A DNA stretch of 64,000 bases, from NCBI RefSeq assembly GCF_932526225.1, contig NC_064037.1, forward strand, positions 19,255,695-19,319,694, written 5' to 3'. Position 1 is the stretch's first letter; each line of letters begins with the position of its first letter. The position numbers and the translations under genes were made by a program. The notes under the pieces are model-generated. The model searched no databases. It was given only the letters and a program-made list of their open reading frames with translations, and was not told the DNA's origin. Origin of the DNA: Nematostella vectensis (taxonomy: Eukaryota > Cnidaria > Anthozoa > Actiniaria > Edwardsiidae). Shown piece by piece: positions 11,987-22,628 of the stretch.

Positions 11987-13180
11987 TTGTGCTTCAAGTA
12001 ACAGTTTATAAAGCATAGGCGCTTTAGATGTAAGTACAGTGATTAGTGAATAACTTAATTTACAAAGTTTTTATTCGTTTCTTGCGATTTACGCATTGAT
12101 ACATTCCTTATACCTCAAACTTCTTTCTTTTCTGGCTTTGCAACTCGAGCACATTTTACTATCTCTATCATAATGTCCTGCGAAGATAATAAGAGAAACA
12201 CATAAGAAGGTAGTATTGCTTTGGAAGATAACAAAGAATCACAAAACATATCAGTCTAGTTCGAGAAATCCGCCCACGAACGATGATTTGATGCTGAAGT
12301 TGGTCGCAAAAAGCACATTTACTATTGAACCTATCACATTATAAAGCCCATTACATACTAACCTTTAACTTCAATCCATGTTCTGCCATCAAATCCTTAA
12401 AAAAGGAGAATTACGCGTTGAAAAGACCGGAATAAATGGCTATCCGTTTGGAGGCTGTGATAATGGCTTTCGTTCGAAACCGTTATGATTTTGCGCCTTG
12501 GGCCCAAGCCCCTCTCGGCCACTAAAGCGAAGGACGCCCGGTACATTTTGCTTTTACGGGCCCTGGTGAGCCGTCTTCTATCTGCAAAGCGGGACTTCTT
12601 TTTTTTTTATATAATCTCAAGTAGCATTTCTATTAGAAACAATATATATATTATTTTATAATGTTCAAATCGGATCTAAGAATTTTATACAATTATCAAC
12701 CTACCTATCTTTCTTTTCAATGCAGTACTAATTATTCTGAGCGAATTCTGAAAGTACACCACATAAAACTCGTGTTCGAGTCCAATGCCTGTCTTTGATT
12801 ACATTTCTTATTGTTGTAATATAGCTGACAATATATGTAAGTATGGTGAGGCCTGTTCTTGTATTGAAAATGTTCTTTTAGGATTTCCTAAGAATTTCCT
12901 AAGAGTTCCTAAATTGTAGAATGCTTCAAATCTTCTTCCTAAGATTTTCTTATCCAAATTATTCCGATTTTCTGGTCTACTGCTTATACGCTAGAAAATC
13001 CTAGGAATTTTTAGGAAGTTTAATCATATTTTGTTGTTTTGATCGAACTTAGGAAATCTTAGGAAACTCCTAGGCACATGGTAGAGTTTTTAGTCTCAAT
13101 ACCAATAAATACGATAAATTATTATTTTTATCTTTTGTCTTATATAATAAAGACTATCGTTTTCCTTCTTAAATTCAGCT
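11987..13180. other. Unique non-coding sequence, no gene seen
   Basis: AT-rich with no ORF of note. At about 12880-13080 there is a cluster of AGGAATTTTTAGGAA / TTCCTAAGAATTTCC type motifs on both strands, a small palindrome-rich patch. No transposon ends or RNA genes recognised. Confidence 0.55.
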
Positions 13181-13675
13181 AATTCAGAGTAAAAAAACAA
13201 CTCCCTTTATTTTATATATTTGGAGTGGTTTGTAACTGCTCTAAAAAGATACAGCTGGAGTAAAAACTACTCTTTCAACACGAGATGGCTGGAGTAGTTT
13301 TTACTCTTCAAAACCTACCCCCTCAAAGGAGTATTTTTACTCCATTTCTTGACCATCTGGAGTAAAAATAACTCTTTTTACTTCAGATAGTTGGAGTAGC
13401 TTTTACTAGTAGCTAAAATTACCTCCCAGAAAAGAGTACTTTTTAATCTATTATTTGACCAACAAGAGTGAAAATTACTCTTTTTCTAATAAACATTCGA
13501 TACTCATTCTCAGCAGAGTAAAACTTACTCCGTTAAGGGAGTAAACAAAAAAAATACTCCTCAGTGGAGTAGTTTTTACTCCAATAAAGGAGTTCAAATT
13601 ACTCCTTTAAAAGTACTCCATCGCAAAGAGCAGTTTTTACTCTCTGAGTGGAGTAAAAATAACTCCCTGAAACAA
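13181..13675. repeat. GGAGT/ACTCC palindromic field (second location)
   Basis: Same motif grammar as 2220-2690: repeated GGAGTAnnnnTTTTTACTCC-like units on both strands, roughly every 25-40 bp, more diverged than the macrosatellite version. No coding content. Confidence 0.7.
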
Positions 13676-14640
13676 ACAGTGTTGTCATAGTAATGGTCAT
13701 GATATACTATTTCATACCTAGTAGTTCCCACAACTACATCTACTCCACATCTCCCTCACCACCACTCTTACCTACACACCGTACCAATTTTTTTCCCCCA
13801 CCAACACAGACATTAGCCATCTCCATACCACACCATATTATTACTAATTTTTTTTTCACCTACCCACCACACACTACCACAACCTATTCTATAGTCCCAC
13901 TATCGTTTCACCACCCCCCACCACCTACTAGTCTAACCTATCCACCTCTTCACCGTAATTACATTACTACCATCTCCACTCTGCATTGCTTTACTAGCCA
14001 TCCTTCACCGTCACCCTCCAACATTACCATACCACATGATCACACCCACCTCACTACCACACCACTTTAGGCCCCTACGTCTTGGTACGAATACCCGACC
14101 CAAACCATAAAGTCCAACACCTTACGATCACCTAACATCATAACGATACATCATCACCCACATTTACACCATAACCTCACAAATTTTAAACCGTCCTCCG
14201 CACCACCACCATTTTAAAACACATAGACCCATCACGCTAAATTATAAGCCTTATCTACTCCACATCCCCCTCACCACCACTCTCACCTATACACCGTACC
14301 AAAATTTTTTCACCACCAACACAGCCATTAACCATCTCCCTACCACACCATATTATTATTACTATTATTACTACTATTATTATTTCACCTACCCACCACA
14401 CTACCACAACCTTTTTTAAAGTCCCACTTTATCTTTCAACCACCCTCCACCACCTACCAGTCTAACCTATCCACCTCCCCACCGTAATTACATTACTACC
14501 ATCTCCACTCCACATTACCTTACGAGCCATCCCTCACCATCACCCTCCAACATCACCATACCATACGATTACACCCACCTCACTACCACACCACTTTAGG
14601 CCCCTACGTCTTGGTACGAATACCCGATCCAAACCAAAAA
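13676..14640. repeat. CAC-rich duplication of about 0.4 kb
   Basis: Positions 13739-14111 and 14254-14640 are diverged direct repeats (both begin TCTACTCCACATC and contain CCCCTACGTCTTGGTACGAA near the end), offset 515-529 bp. The sequence is purine-poor (CCACC/CATTAC-rich). A 125-codon ORF at 13693-14070 gives a low-complexity Thr/Pro/His/Ser peptide and is judged non-coding. The repeat ends abruptly at the next minisatellite block (14641). Confidence 0.7.
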
Positions 14641-15111
14641 GGTAGTTAGTGCTACGTCACAGGGGTGTAGCTTAGCAAGGGTTGGGTACTCAGGGGTAAA
14701 GTGTAGTTATTGCTAGATCATAGGGGTGAGGCTTAGTTAGGGGTAGGTATTCAGGATTATAGCGCAGTTATTGCTAGGTCGTAGGGGTGTAGCTTCGTTA
14801 GGCGTGGATACTCAGGGATATAGTGTAGCTATTATTATTAATTATTATAATGTACCCATATTACCTAGCTCTTGAAACCCTGTGACTGGTTGAACCATCC
14901 CCTAAAACCCTGCACCTCCAAGACCAAGCCATTGATACCCTCTACCCATGTGTACCCACTCATTTATAACTTGCACCCCTATGACCTAGTTCTTGATATC
15001 ATTGACCCTTATTACCATCCCTTGAAGTCTAGTACCCGTTTGACCAACTCTTGTTACCCTGTACACCCTGTCAACTCACCCACTAACTCACTTATCTAAA
15101 CGTCCCCTTAA
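14641..15111 (+). repeat. Composite element fragment, interrupted by the transposon at 15112
   Basis: The last three or so 61-bp units, a TTA hinge (14830-14850) and a C-rich arm. The arm ends CGTCCCCTTAA at 15111. The same repeat resumes at 18688 with TTAACGTCC. Uninterrupted copies elsewhere (for example near 23424) read CGTCCCCTTAACGTCC, so the break is an insertion. Confidence 0.85.
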
Positions 15112-15129
15112 AGAGCCTGAGTCACGAAA
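15112..15129 (+). repeat. Left terminal inverted repeat of Kolobok-like element
   Basis: 18 bp, matching the right end at 17 of 18 positions; immediately preceded by TTAA. Confidence 0.88.
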
Positions 15130-15410
15130 AATAATATTAGCCTATATTAAGATCAACATTCCTTGGGTACTTTGCCAAAATCTGATGTAAATTTGTTTAA
15201 AACCCGTTTAAAAGTTATGGTATTTTCTTCCGAGACGATTGACGGCAATTCGGTATCAATTTTTGTCCCCCTTTTGGAGGACTAGGTTCTAGAAAACTCG
15301 CTTTGATTATCGACCTCGCTCTCATGAATGGCCTCGCTTTCGTGTGATAATGCGTCGTTTTGCGTCATAATGTTGGCTTTTCTTTCCCGCGTTCACTGAG
15401 TCTCTTCAAA

Positions 15411-15418
15411 TATATATG
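15411..15418 (+). promoter_or_regulatory. Possible TATA box for the gene at 15499
   Basis: TATATATG lies about 85 bp upstream of the ATG at 15499 in a non-repetitive context. Position is compatible with a short 5' leader; nothing else supports it. Confidence 0.25.
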
Positions 15419-15498
15419 GTCAAGGTCAAAACAATACATACAAGACACGATTCATCATACATTCAAATAATTATACCGGATTGCAAGTATCACGCAGT

Positions 15499-16143
15499 AT
15501 GACTGAGGCTTCGTCGAGTTCATCAGACGAAAACGAAGGCTACGAAAGTGAGGAGTTTGCTGAGGTAGAGACCCAGTTTGAGCCCTACACGGATGAACCT
15601 CTCGCACCTCCGGGCTACAGGGAAAAAGTTGATGAGGAATCGAACGACCCCGATGGCCTGAGGCCCCAGATCCTGGCCGACAGAGAGGATGAGATAATAC
15701 CTGTCCAGGAATGGTAAATTGTTTACCCTATGTTTTGTCTGAGAAACGATCGAGTCGCGACATCTCACGTTTGTTGTTAATTATAGGTGCCAGTGTCAAC
15801 ATTGTGCAGAGAATGAGCTAAGCGGCGCTCTTGAGCATCGATGCTGTAGAGAAATTGAGAATGTTCAAGGCAAACTAACATTCGACGGTTCGATTGAGAA
15901 CTTATCATGCATCACACTGCACGAGGACTACAGAGCAATGACTAACAAGGCCGTCCTTCAAAACGTGGCGCCATTGCTGAAGGCAAGGACAGGGCAAGCA
16001 TACAGGCGGCGTACAGGAGTATCGGAGAACGAGTAAGGAACTTTTTGTTATACGTAGTTGAGAATCATATAAATATAAAATGCCATATACGAAGTTCTAA
16101 CCCATGCGATTACAGGTTTTGGTTCAGGGTCTTCGCTCTTTGA
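15499..16143 (+). CDS. P2X7-C-terminal-domain-like small protein, three exons, inside the transposon
   Basis: Predicted exons are 15499-15713, 15787-16032 and 16116-16143, giving 162 residues. Introns are GTAAAT..TTATAG and GTAAGG..TTACAG, both splitting codons in phase 2, and the frame stays open across both joins. Residues 1-70 are acidic and Ser/Glu-rich. From residue 72 the pattern W-C-x-C-x2-C, then CCRE at 91-94, matches the cysteine-rich intracellular (ballast) domain family of P2X purinoceptor 7, which occurs as stand-alone proteins expanded in cnidarians and fish. No membrane segment is seen, so this is not a receptor channel. The protein ends soon after the domain's Tyr-Arg region, shorter than many relatives. 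An AATAAA at 16329 could be the polyadenylation signal. The location between transposon ends suggests it is transposon cargo or an accessory transposon gene. Function unknown. Confidence 0.68.
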
Positions 16144-16529
16144 TATCTGTTATTTTCGCATAGTCGGACCATTTGAAATTGAGGGAGTAGACGAGCTATC
16201 TCCATATTTTTTTTAGCCCAAAAGCATTGCAGTTTTTCACAAATTTCCCCTTACCTCATGGGCTATTGAGGATACAAGCACCATTTAACTTATTGCTGTT
16301 ATAAATTGTTTTTCGAAGTTTTTTTATTAATAAAGACATCGTTAACTGTGATTTTTATTATGGGGTATAATTTATAAAAAAATCTACATTGATGTTGAAT
16401 AAAAATAATCAGCAAAACAATATCTGTGAATTCCATCTACAAATGTAAAATAGAGAGTGGTATCAATTAACACTAACTGTTTCACAAATTGAAATCACTC
16501 TAATTTAATCCAACTCCCACTAACTTAAT

Positions 16530-16678
16530 CTAACTGGTGGCTCTATCAGGACATGTTTTCTTACTGTGGCCTTTCATTGGTGCATTGCATTTTTTACAAC
16601 AAGGTTTTTTCTTTCTTGCTTTTGGGGCAGCTGTGGGTTGTTCCTGCGCAGCAGCTCTCATGTCCTCTTGGACATCAA
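16530..16678 (-). pseudogene. Transposase C-terminal exon remnant with zinc-knuckle motif
   Basis: On - the frame from an acceptor at 16679-16680 (TTTTGTAG) runs to a TAG at 16530-16532. It is basic and contains CCKKCNAPMKGHSKKTC, a C-x2-C-x6-H-x4-C zinc-knuckle-like motif, near its end. The orientation and position match the 3' end of the THAP transposase gene beginning at the other end of the element. Whether it belongs to that gene is inference. The plus-strand ORF over the same bases is its shadow. Confidence 0.45.
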
Positions 16679-17069
16679 CTACAAAATCATGTTTAAAAAG
16701 AGAACTATTAAGTCTAGTTCTGTGCTACATAGAAAGGGTGGATTATTTTTTTTATCTGGCTGGCTATAAAACAAAAAGACAATTATCAACAAAATCAACC
16801 TGTAATATTTATTAAAAAAACAACAACAACAATAGAAATAGCTGCAAGAGCAAAAAAGGATCTAAATTGAACAGTCCAGACAAGTATGTTGTACTATAGG
16901 CATCAATCTGAGTAGTAAGTCTTCGCAAATGCTTTCACGGTGCATTTTGTTTGTGGTTCTTTTTTAGTTATTTTTTCACTGCTGTTGAAGGTGTGGATAT
17001 CCACCAAATGCAATGTTTGACAAACATGTTTAAATGTTTAGCCAGGCCTTAAGCCATTGCCACACGTAC

Positions 17070-17253
17070 CTGATGGATAAAGGGGGGTGGTGCTATGCCT
17101 TTTCCTCTTCTCATAAACCTGGATGGCTTCACTTCTGGACACTCTATTTGGAAATTGTTGGCTAAGGGGCTCTGGCACCTTTTTTTGGTATCTCTCACGA
17201 GAACTCCTCCAGTGGTACAGTGAAAAGTACCTTGCTGATATCATCTACATAGT
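17070..17253 (-). pseudogene. Probable transposase exon with a frameshift
   Basis: On - the block is bounded by GTTTGCAG (acceptor) and GGTACGTG (donor) and is 184 bp long. The first third reads YVDDISKVLF-like in one frame, and the remainder reads RYQKKVPEPL and QVYEKRKRHST-like in another, so a single frame cannot cover it. It lies between the THAP remnant and the zinc-knuckle remnant on the same strand. I take it as a decayed middle or late exon of the transposase; the family cannot be confirmed by eye. Confidence 0.35.
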
Positions 17254-17464
17254 CTGCAAACAATAAGATAAATAATTATGACAGGCATAGATTGTACAAT
17301 AAAACCTTAGCTTTGTGAGCAAAGTTTCCATTCAAAACAATTGTCTCTCACCCTAAGGTTGAGGGGTTAGGACATTCCCTAGAGAAATTTAAATATCCCA
17401 ACTACTTCTAGAATAAAATGTGTTTGCGACAATACCCAATCAGAGACCAAGTTAAATAACAATA

Positions 17465-17628
17465 CCCTCTCTGGAATTATTAGTTGGAACATAGCCCTTT
17501 AGGAGGCCTGAAATAGTTGTCTTTTGTAAGCCTTCGGTAATAAGACACCAAAGACAACTATTTCAGGCCTCCTCAAGGGCTATGTTCCAATTAATAATTC
17601 CAGATGAGAGGGATGTCTTTGGTGTCTA
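17465..17628. repeat. Foldback repeat inside the transposon
   Basis: Positions 17465-17524 and 17550-17612 are complementary over about 60 bp with a few mismatches, around a 25-bp loop. The core GGAGGCCTGAAATAGTTGTC is followed by its complement. A second, nested pairing joins 17542-17555 with 17615-17628 (AGACACCAAAGAC and complement). Possibly a small foldback or MITE-like insertion into the element. Confidence 0.75.
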
Positions 17629-18066
17629 TTTTATGGGAAAACATCTCTGTTACTCAACTCTTCTGTTTCATAGAGTTAAAAGAAATCACCATAGCAACGA
17701 AGTAGTCTCATAAAATGAAGGAAAATAATAAATAATATTGAAACCAGGTGGTAAATTTAGTTTAGAGTGAATTTTCCTTGGAGTGTTGCAATTATTTGTT
17801 TGCTAGAAAAAAAACCCAAAAGGTCTGTTACATGAAAAATAACATTTTTAGGGATAAATTTTTTTTTCTCTTTTTGTCTAGATTGCTTTACAGCCAGTTT
17901 ATCCAACTTGTGTGATGCATGGTGTCTAGGCTACGAAACCCTTTGCATATATATAAAAAGGATATAAATATATCATGGTAAAATGGCCTATCTGCGGTAT
18001 TGGCATGAAAATTATTACTTAAAACAGGCGAACATGCTTACAGATTTCACACATTTGAAAACTTAC

Positions 18067-18440
18067 GTGTCTTTGCTCACGAGCGGACGGTTCCTCTTCT
18101 GTCTTCTTACCGCCGTCCTCGGTTGGAATCGACCCGGGGATTAGCCGTCTATTAAACTTTAAATTTCCAACATTGAGCTTCGGCCCATCATAACACTCTT
18201 TCTTGAAGTGGTCCGAATATAGTGAGATGTTGTCACCTCGTGCACGAAAGTCCGGTCAATGTTTCCGTACAAATTTCTCCCACTCGTGCCTCAATTTGCG
18301 GTCTTTGGGAAAGTTATGCATCGAAATATTATCCGTGTAAGACGTATTTTTGCAGCTAACATTATTCGGTAGGCCTGCTACACAAAATCGGCCCTTATTT
18401 TTTCTTTTTATCGCGAGGGTCACCGTCGCACGTCTTACTT
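18067..18440 (-). pseudogene. THAP domain of a decayed Kolobok-like transposase
   Basis: On - the frame contains CVAGLPNNVSC, then MHNFPKD, a conserved Trp, YSDHF and a downstream IPGSIPT box: the order and spacing of a THAP DNA-binding domain. Two lesions fit decay: the conserved Cys of CSxHF is Tyr (TGT to TAT), and a TGA interrupts the region after the Trp, where relatives have Arg. The exon ends at a plausible donor (CAC|GTAAGT). An ATG at 18454 is in a different frame from the domain, so the natural start is lost or reached by splicing. No catalytic core follows before the next recognisable exon. Confidence 0.7.
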
Positions 18441-18669
18441 TCTCTGTCCGCCATATTGAACTAAACCAACATTATGACGCCGAGCACGCACACGTGATCG
18501 AAAGCGTCGTCACGTGATTGCTTGGCCGAGCGATTGATGGAGGGGACAAAAAGCGCGGAAAGTTTGAAATTCCCTAAAAAACAATAACTTTTCGAGGTTT
18601 TAAACGATTTCGCTCAAATTTTCAGCCAGTGTTTTTCAGATATCAATATTCAAATAAACTCTATTTTCG

Positions 18670-18687
18670 TTTCGTGACTGAGGCTCT
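18670..18687 (-). repeat. Right terminal inverted repeat of Kolobok-like element
   Basis: Complement of the left end with one mismatch at the eighth base; immediately followed by TTAA. Confidence 0.88.
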
Positions 18688-18691
18688 TTAA

Positions 18692-18916
18692 CGTCCTTAT
18701 CTTAACACCCCTGAGAAAATCCCAAGTTGATCTGACCTGGATTCGAACCACGGGCCTCTTGTTTGAGAAGCGAACCCCGTACCACTGAGCTATCGCGCCA
18801 CTCTCTTGAAAACTAGAAGTAACTACCGTATAGCCTTGTTTACCTAGCCTTATAAGGTATAGAGTAGTTTTTCCTTGATATCTCGAGAGTGGCGCTATGG
18901 CTCAGTGGTACGGGCT
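18692..18916. repeat. Repeat tail plus tRNA-like inverted pair (right half truncated)
   Basis: Continuation of the composite element after the transposon: CGTCCTTATCTTAACACCCCTG, a minus tRNA-like half (B box at about 18739-18749), the usual spacer, and a plus half beginning at 18889 that stops at 18916, before the B box, where unrelated sequence starts. Confidence 0.8.
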
Positions 18917-21900
18917 ATTTTTTTGCTAATATCACGAACGTTTTATAAAACGCATATAAATAGCTTTAAGAATATTCGGTTTCTTGTTTAACCAAGTGAT
19001 TTGTATTTTGGCAGAAAGAAAAAGCGATGAAAAATTGATATTCGCATTATTTTAGGATTACTTTGCCTTTAGCAGTAATAATAACAGCTTCACCGGCGGG
19101 GAGGAAGTCAGTCATATGCGAGAGGAAGTGACGCGCAAGCGTATCTATTGTTTTCCCTTCACATGACTACCAAGGCGGGCTATTCGCATAGCGTGTTTAG
19201 AAGTGTGACTTTGGTTCATCTAACTTCTCTCTAAATCCACTCCAAAAAGATGCGCTATTTCTTTCAATGACATCAAATCGAATGGCAAAGCCTACCAATG
19301 AAAACATGTTGACCACATAACCTTCAAGTTTTGAGGGAAAACAGAGCTTTAAATGCGGGAAATCAGCGACTGCGTGCGTGAGGTGAGAATTCAACAGTGA
19401 AGACAAATCTCGCTGAAATTGTCGCCGAAAGGGAGCCCCAGAGACTTTCAGGTAAGCCTAACTGATCGGAACCAGTTCTTGTTTATTCGTTTCTTGAATA
19501 TTTTTGTCTTTAAGGGCAACCTTTCGAGTTTAGGCGTTTTTTTCCTCTTTGAGTAGTGTCTATCATTCGATTCGAATCAGCGTTCCGCCGTACGCTAAAG
19601 AGCCTTCGGTTCTATCTTATCTGGCCAGCGGAGAAATCTTATATTCTTCACATGAAGCACTTGTTTTATTGAATTGTATTTTATACAAATCAATGTTTTT
19701 TTTTTTAAGATTATGCTCGCTTGTTATTGAGCTAGTACATTGCTTGGCATCTCTTTATTTTTCTGGTAATCATTAAGAATAATTAATCACAGAACAATGC
19801 CAATATTCTCAGCCTAGATTTCAAATACCAAATCAATTGTTGTTATAATTATTGTTGTTTTTTCCTGGGATAATGCTATCCCAGAAAAAAAAAACACAAC
19901 AAATGCAACCAGATATAGAATGATGATTTTCAATGGTAAGAACTACCCTTTTACATTTTCAGCAGAAAATCCCTAAGAAATGTTGCATTTTTTATTGTGT
20001 CTGTTTACTATAAGTTTTAGTTGTCCAGTATTTTATGCTTTGGTTCAAAAAAAGGATGACACTTAATTCAAAGTCAGTCAACATAATCAATATAAGCAAT
20101 CAATATCAGGGGTTTTATTAGAAGGCAGGTACTGGCAGTTAACCGCCGCCGTCAACTTAAAACGCTGATCTCAGATCTAATAAAGTTTGCAAATGAAGCA
20201 TGATTCGTGATAAAATACCATTTGACATTATGCTATGGTCACTATCATCTATTCTTGATTTTGATTGTTTTTCATTAAGTTAATTGTCTGTTACTTTTGA
20301 ACATATTCATTTTTTATTGCTTGAGAGTCGTAGCGTTTTTTTTTTGCCACCATCCTTGATGTGAAGCAAGAAAGATGTTTCTGCGATTCGAGCCTGCCAA
20401 TTGATTTTTTCCCTTTTAGCTGCATTTAACAGTATTTCCAAAGCCTGAAGGATAACACATATAGAAAGTATGATGGGACACTGGATGCTCATAGGAAATC
20501 ATGCAGACAGTACCAGACGGTCATCATAGTGAGTATTTAAAATTGAATATTGTTGGTGTAGTTAAACCCTCTGAATTTTCTCATTAAAATTTTCTCTTTA
20601 ACACAGTAGCATTTTAGTTTTTATGAACTCCTTTTATTCTTAAAATTTCCACAAAGGTTTTGATAGGTTGGTATCAATATTGCTATTATACTTGCTTGAA
20701 TGGCTCTTTTAAAGGATTGTATTAAAATTTTAAATGCTGTATTTGCTGGAAAAAGTAGACTTGCACTTGTGCAACACTTGTGTGTTTGTAAACAAATCAA
20801 ATGACTTTTTGTTTGGTGAACTTGCACTCTCTCCAGCCTTTGGTGGCAGAATAACAGCACAACAAGTAACTAATTCAGCATTTACAAACTATCCAGAAAA
20901 TTAGAGATTGTCAGTAAGGGCTTATCCCCTTGTGTGAGGGTGCCACACAAAAAGCCATCGGATCACCTTAGTGCAAGTTTACTTGGGGAGTGCTCTAATG
21001 AAAAAACAATATAGATTCCAAAAAGGATGACAAAATAAAATAATAGTTTCTGAAGCCATAGTCACTTCTCTTTCCTGGTCAAGAAAATATGAAACTGTGC
21101 AAAGCTTTTCCTGCATTTATGGCTATGAAGAAGGGAATAATCAATTGAGCTCGACAAGTATAGGCTTTATAAAACAGTGCAGATACTTATCAAACAATTT
21201 CTTCCTTTACAGAAACAGCAGAAAGTCCTAAATGCTGCGGAGACTATTAACTGGCCAGAGGAGAAGGAGAGGTTTGCCGATGTTCTGAATGATGTACAAA
21301 ACATTTCGACAGAGAAGAGCGAGGAAGAGGGAGATGGGGTTGTCTTCTTCTTTAAATCATTGAATTGGGAGAGAAAAAAGCTTAGGATTTTGAAAGTGTT
21401 AGAAAGCCATCACTGACAATGTAACTTAGTCGCAGGGCTTTGCTCAAGATGGCAAAGAGAGTGAGAGGAGTAAGACGATCAGACAGACCCTGTCCAGAGA
21501 ACACCAAGAAATAGGCAGTATTAAAGCGAACCTCCAATGAGATGCTTGACGGCAGTGCACCAAGATCTCTACATACCTCTACCCCGCAGCGTCCAACACA
21601 ATCCAATAGTATTTAGTCCATATTTGTCAGCAGGGAATAGGGTTATGTAAGTCTATTTCTTTTTATATCATCAATACAAAATATTTCTTAAAAATCAAAT
21701 ACGATTTACAAGGCTCTTGTTAATTTTTGGCTAGAGCTTTTCAGCCTTTTTAAATAATTTTCATGATGTTTTTGTCTCTATTCTACATTTGTATATACAT
21801 ATAAAAACATTGATTATTTCCTACTTTCATAAAATATGCTTTTGAGTCAAGCTGACTGTTTGATTTTTGTTCTACATTAGTTTTCGTAGTTAGCATTTTA

Positions 21901-22628
21901 TCACATAAAAGATGGCTTTTTAGATGTAAGTTATAAGATTTGTATATCAAATCAGATTTCATGCCATTATGCACATGTAAGAGACGACAGAGGATTTAAA
22001 TAAAAATAGAATGGAAGCTTAATATTGATTGTGTCTCCCTGCTCAAAAATTATTATGATGATGTGGATTAAACTATGCAAAATTCTCAGCGCTCCAGCCG
22101 TGAACGCTGTAGAACCACACACAATCTATATTGAAAAACACCTAGAAACGTTATTTATAGGTTCTTAAATATGAAATTGAGATAAACTTTCTAAATGTTA
22201 AAAGGTGAAATTTAATGAGTTCATAATAGTTATATAAAGGTACACTTGAATGGCTTTAAAAATTCAGGATAGTCACATAAACGTTTATTTAAGGACCTTA
22301 AAAGAAATTTAAAGATAATATTTAATGGCTTTAAAATTCAGGAAAGTTACATTAATGTTTATTTAAGGAACTTAAAAGTTATTAAAGATAAGATTTACTG
22401 AGATTTACGTGTTCAGGATAGTTTCATAAAGTTTAAATTTTTGTATCTTTCAGTGGTTTTCTTAAAGGTTTCGAAATGAACGTTTCGAAACCCTTAAAAA
22501 AGCGCTGAAAGGTACTTATAGTTAATATTTCAGCCTACTGAAAGATACACTGAAATGTATCTAAAGTTTAAATTTCTTCGCCTTTTTGTATACATTTAAA
22601 GGTACTTATTTCCTTTTTTTCGTCCAGT
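18917..22628. other. 3.7-kb insertion or flank without a convincing gene
   Basis: Both edges abut composite-repeat sequence (tRNA-like half cut at 18916; minisatellite resuming mid-unit at 22629), so the block interrupts or replaces repeat material. It is AT-rich. Short ORFs occur on both strands, including a 69-codon one on - at 19197-19406, and none is recognised. Positions 22160-22610 hold diverged direct repeats around TTTAAAGATAA / GGCTTTAAAATTCAGGA / CATAAACGTTTATTTAAGGA and a palindrome CGAAATGAACGTTTCG near 22471. No clear terminal inverted repeats or target duplication. Confidence 0.5.
21213..21416 (+). pseudogene. Possible orphan exon, function unknown
   Basis: After a good acceptor (CCTTTACAG, ending at 21212) the frame stays open to a TGA at 21414 with protein-like composition, including INWPEEKERFADVLNDV and a charged KSLNWERKK segment. 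Nearby frames beyond the stop look like further decayed coding sequence. It recalls C-terminal regions of transposon-linked cnidarian proteins, but I cannot name the family. Could be chance. Confidence 0.25.

Larger units (their letters stand above)
15112..18687. mobile_element. Kolobok-like DNA transposon, 3576 bp, TTAA target duplication
   Basis: Seen: terminal inverted repeats AGAGCCTGAGTCACGAAA (left, 15112-15129) and its complement with one mismatch (right, 18670-18687), flanked on both sides by TTAA (15108-15111 and 18688-18691). The pre-insertion site is preserved in sister repeats with a single TTAA. Known: TTAA duplication is typical of the piggyBac and Kolobok superfamilies, and Kolobok transposases carry a THAP domain. 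Because a THAP remnant lies on the minus strand inside, Kolobok is preferred. The transposase is decayed and its middle is missing, so the element looks non-autonomous now. It also carries an apparently spliced plus-strand gene for a P2X7-C-domain-like protein. Confidence 0.85.

Noticed and set aside
13693-14070. 125-codon Thr/Pro/His-rich ORF
   Set aside because: Composition follows the CAC-rich repeat, and the duplicate copy at 14254-14640 does not keep the frame.
16537-16815. 92-codon plus-strand ORF
   Set aside because: It is the shadow of the minus-strand zinc-knuckle exon of the decayed transposase.
15112-18687. piggyBac assignment for the TTAA element
   Set aside because: The TTAA duplication fits, but the TIRs do not start with the CCC/CAC seen in piggyBac, and a THAP remnant is present, which favours Kolobok.
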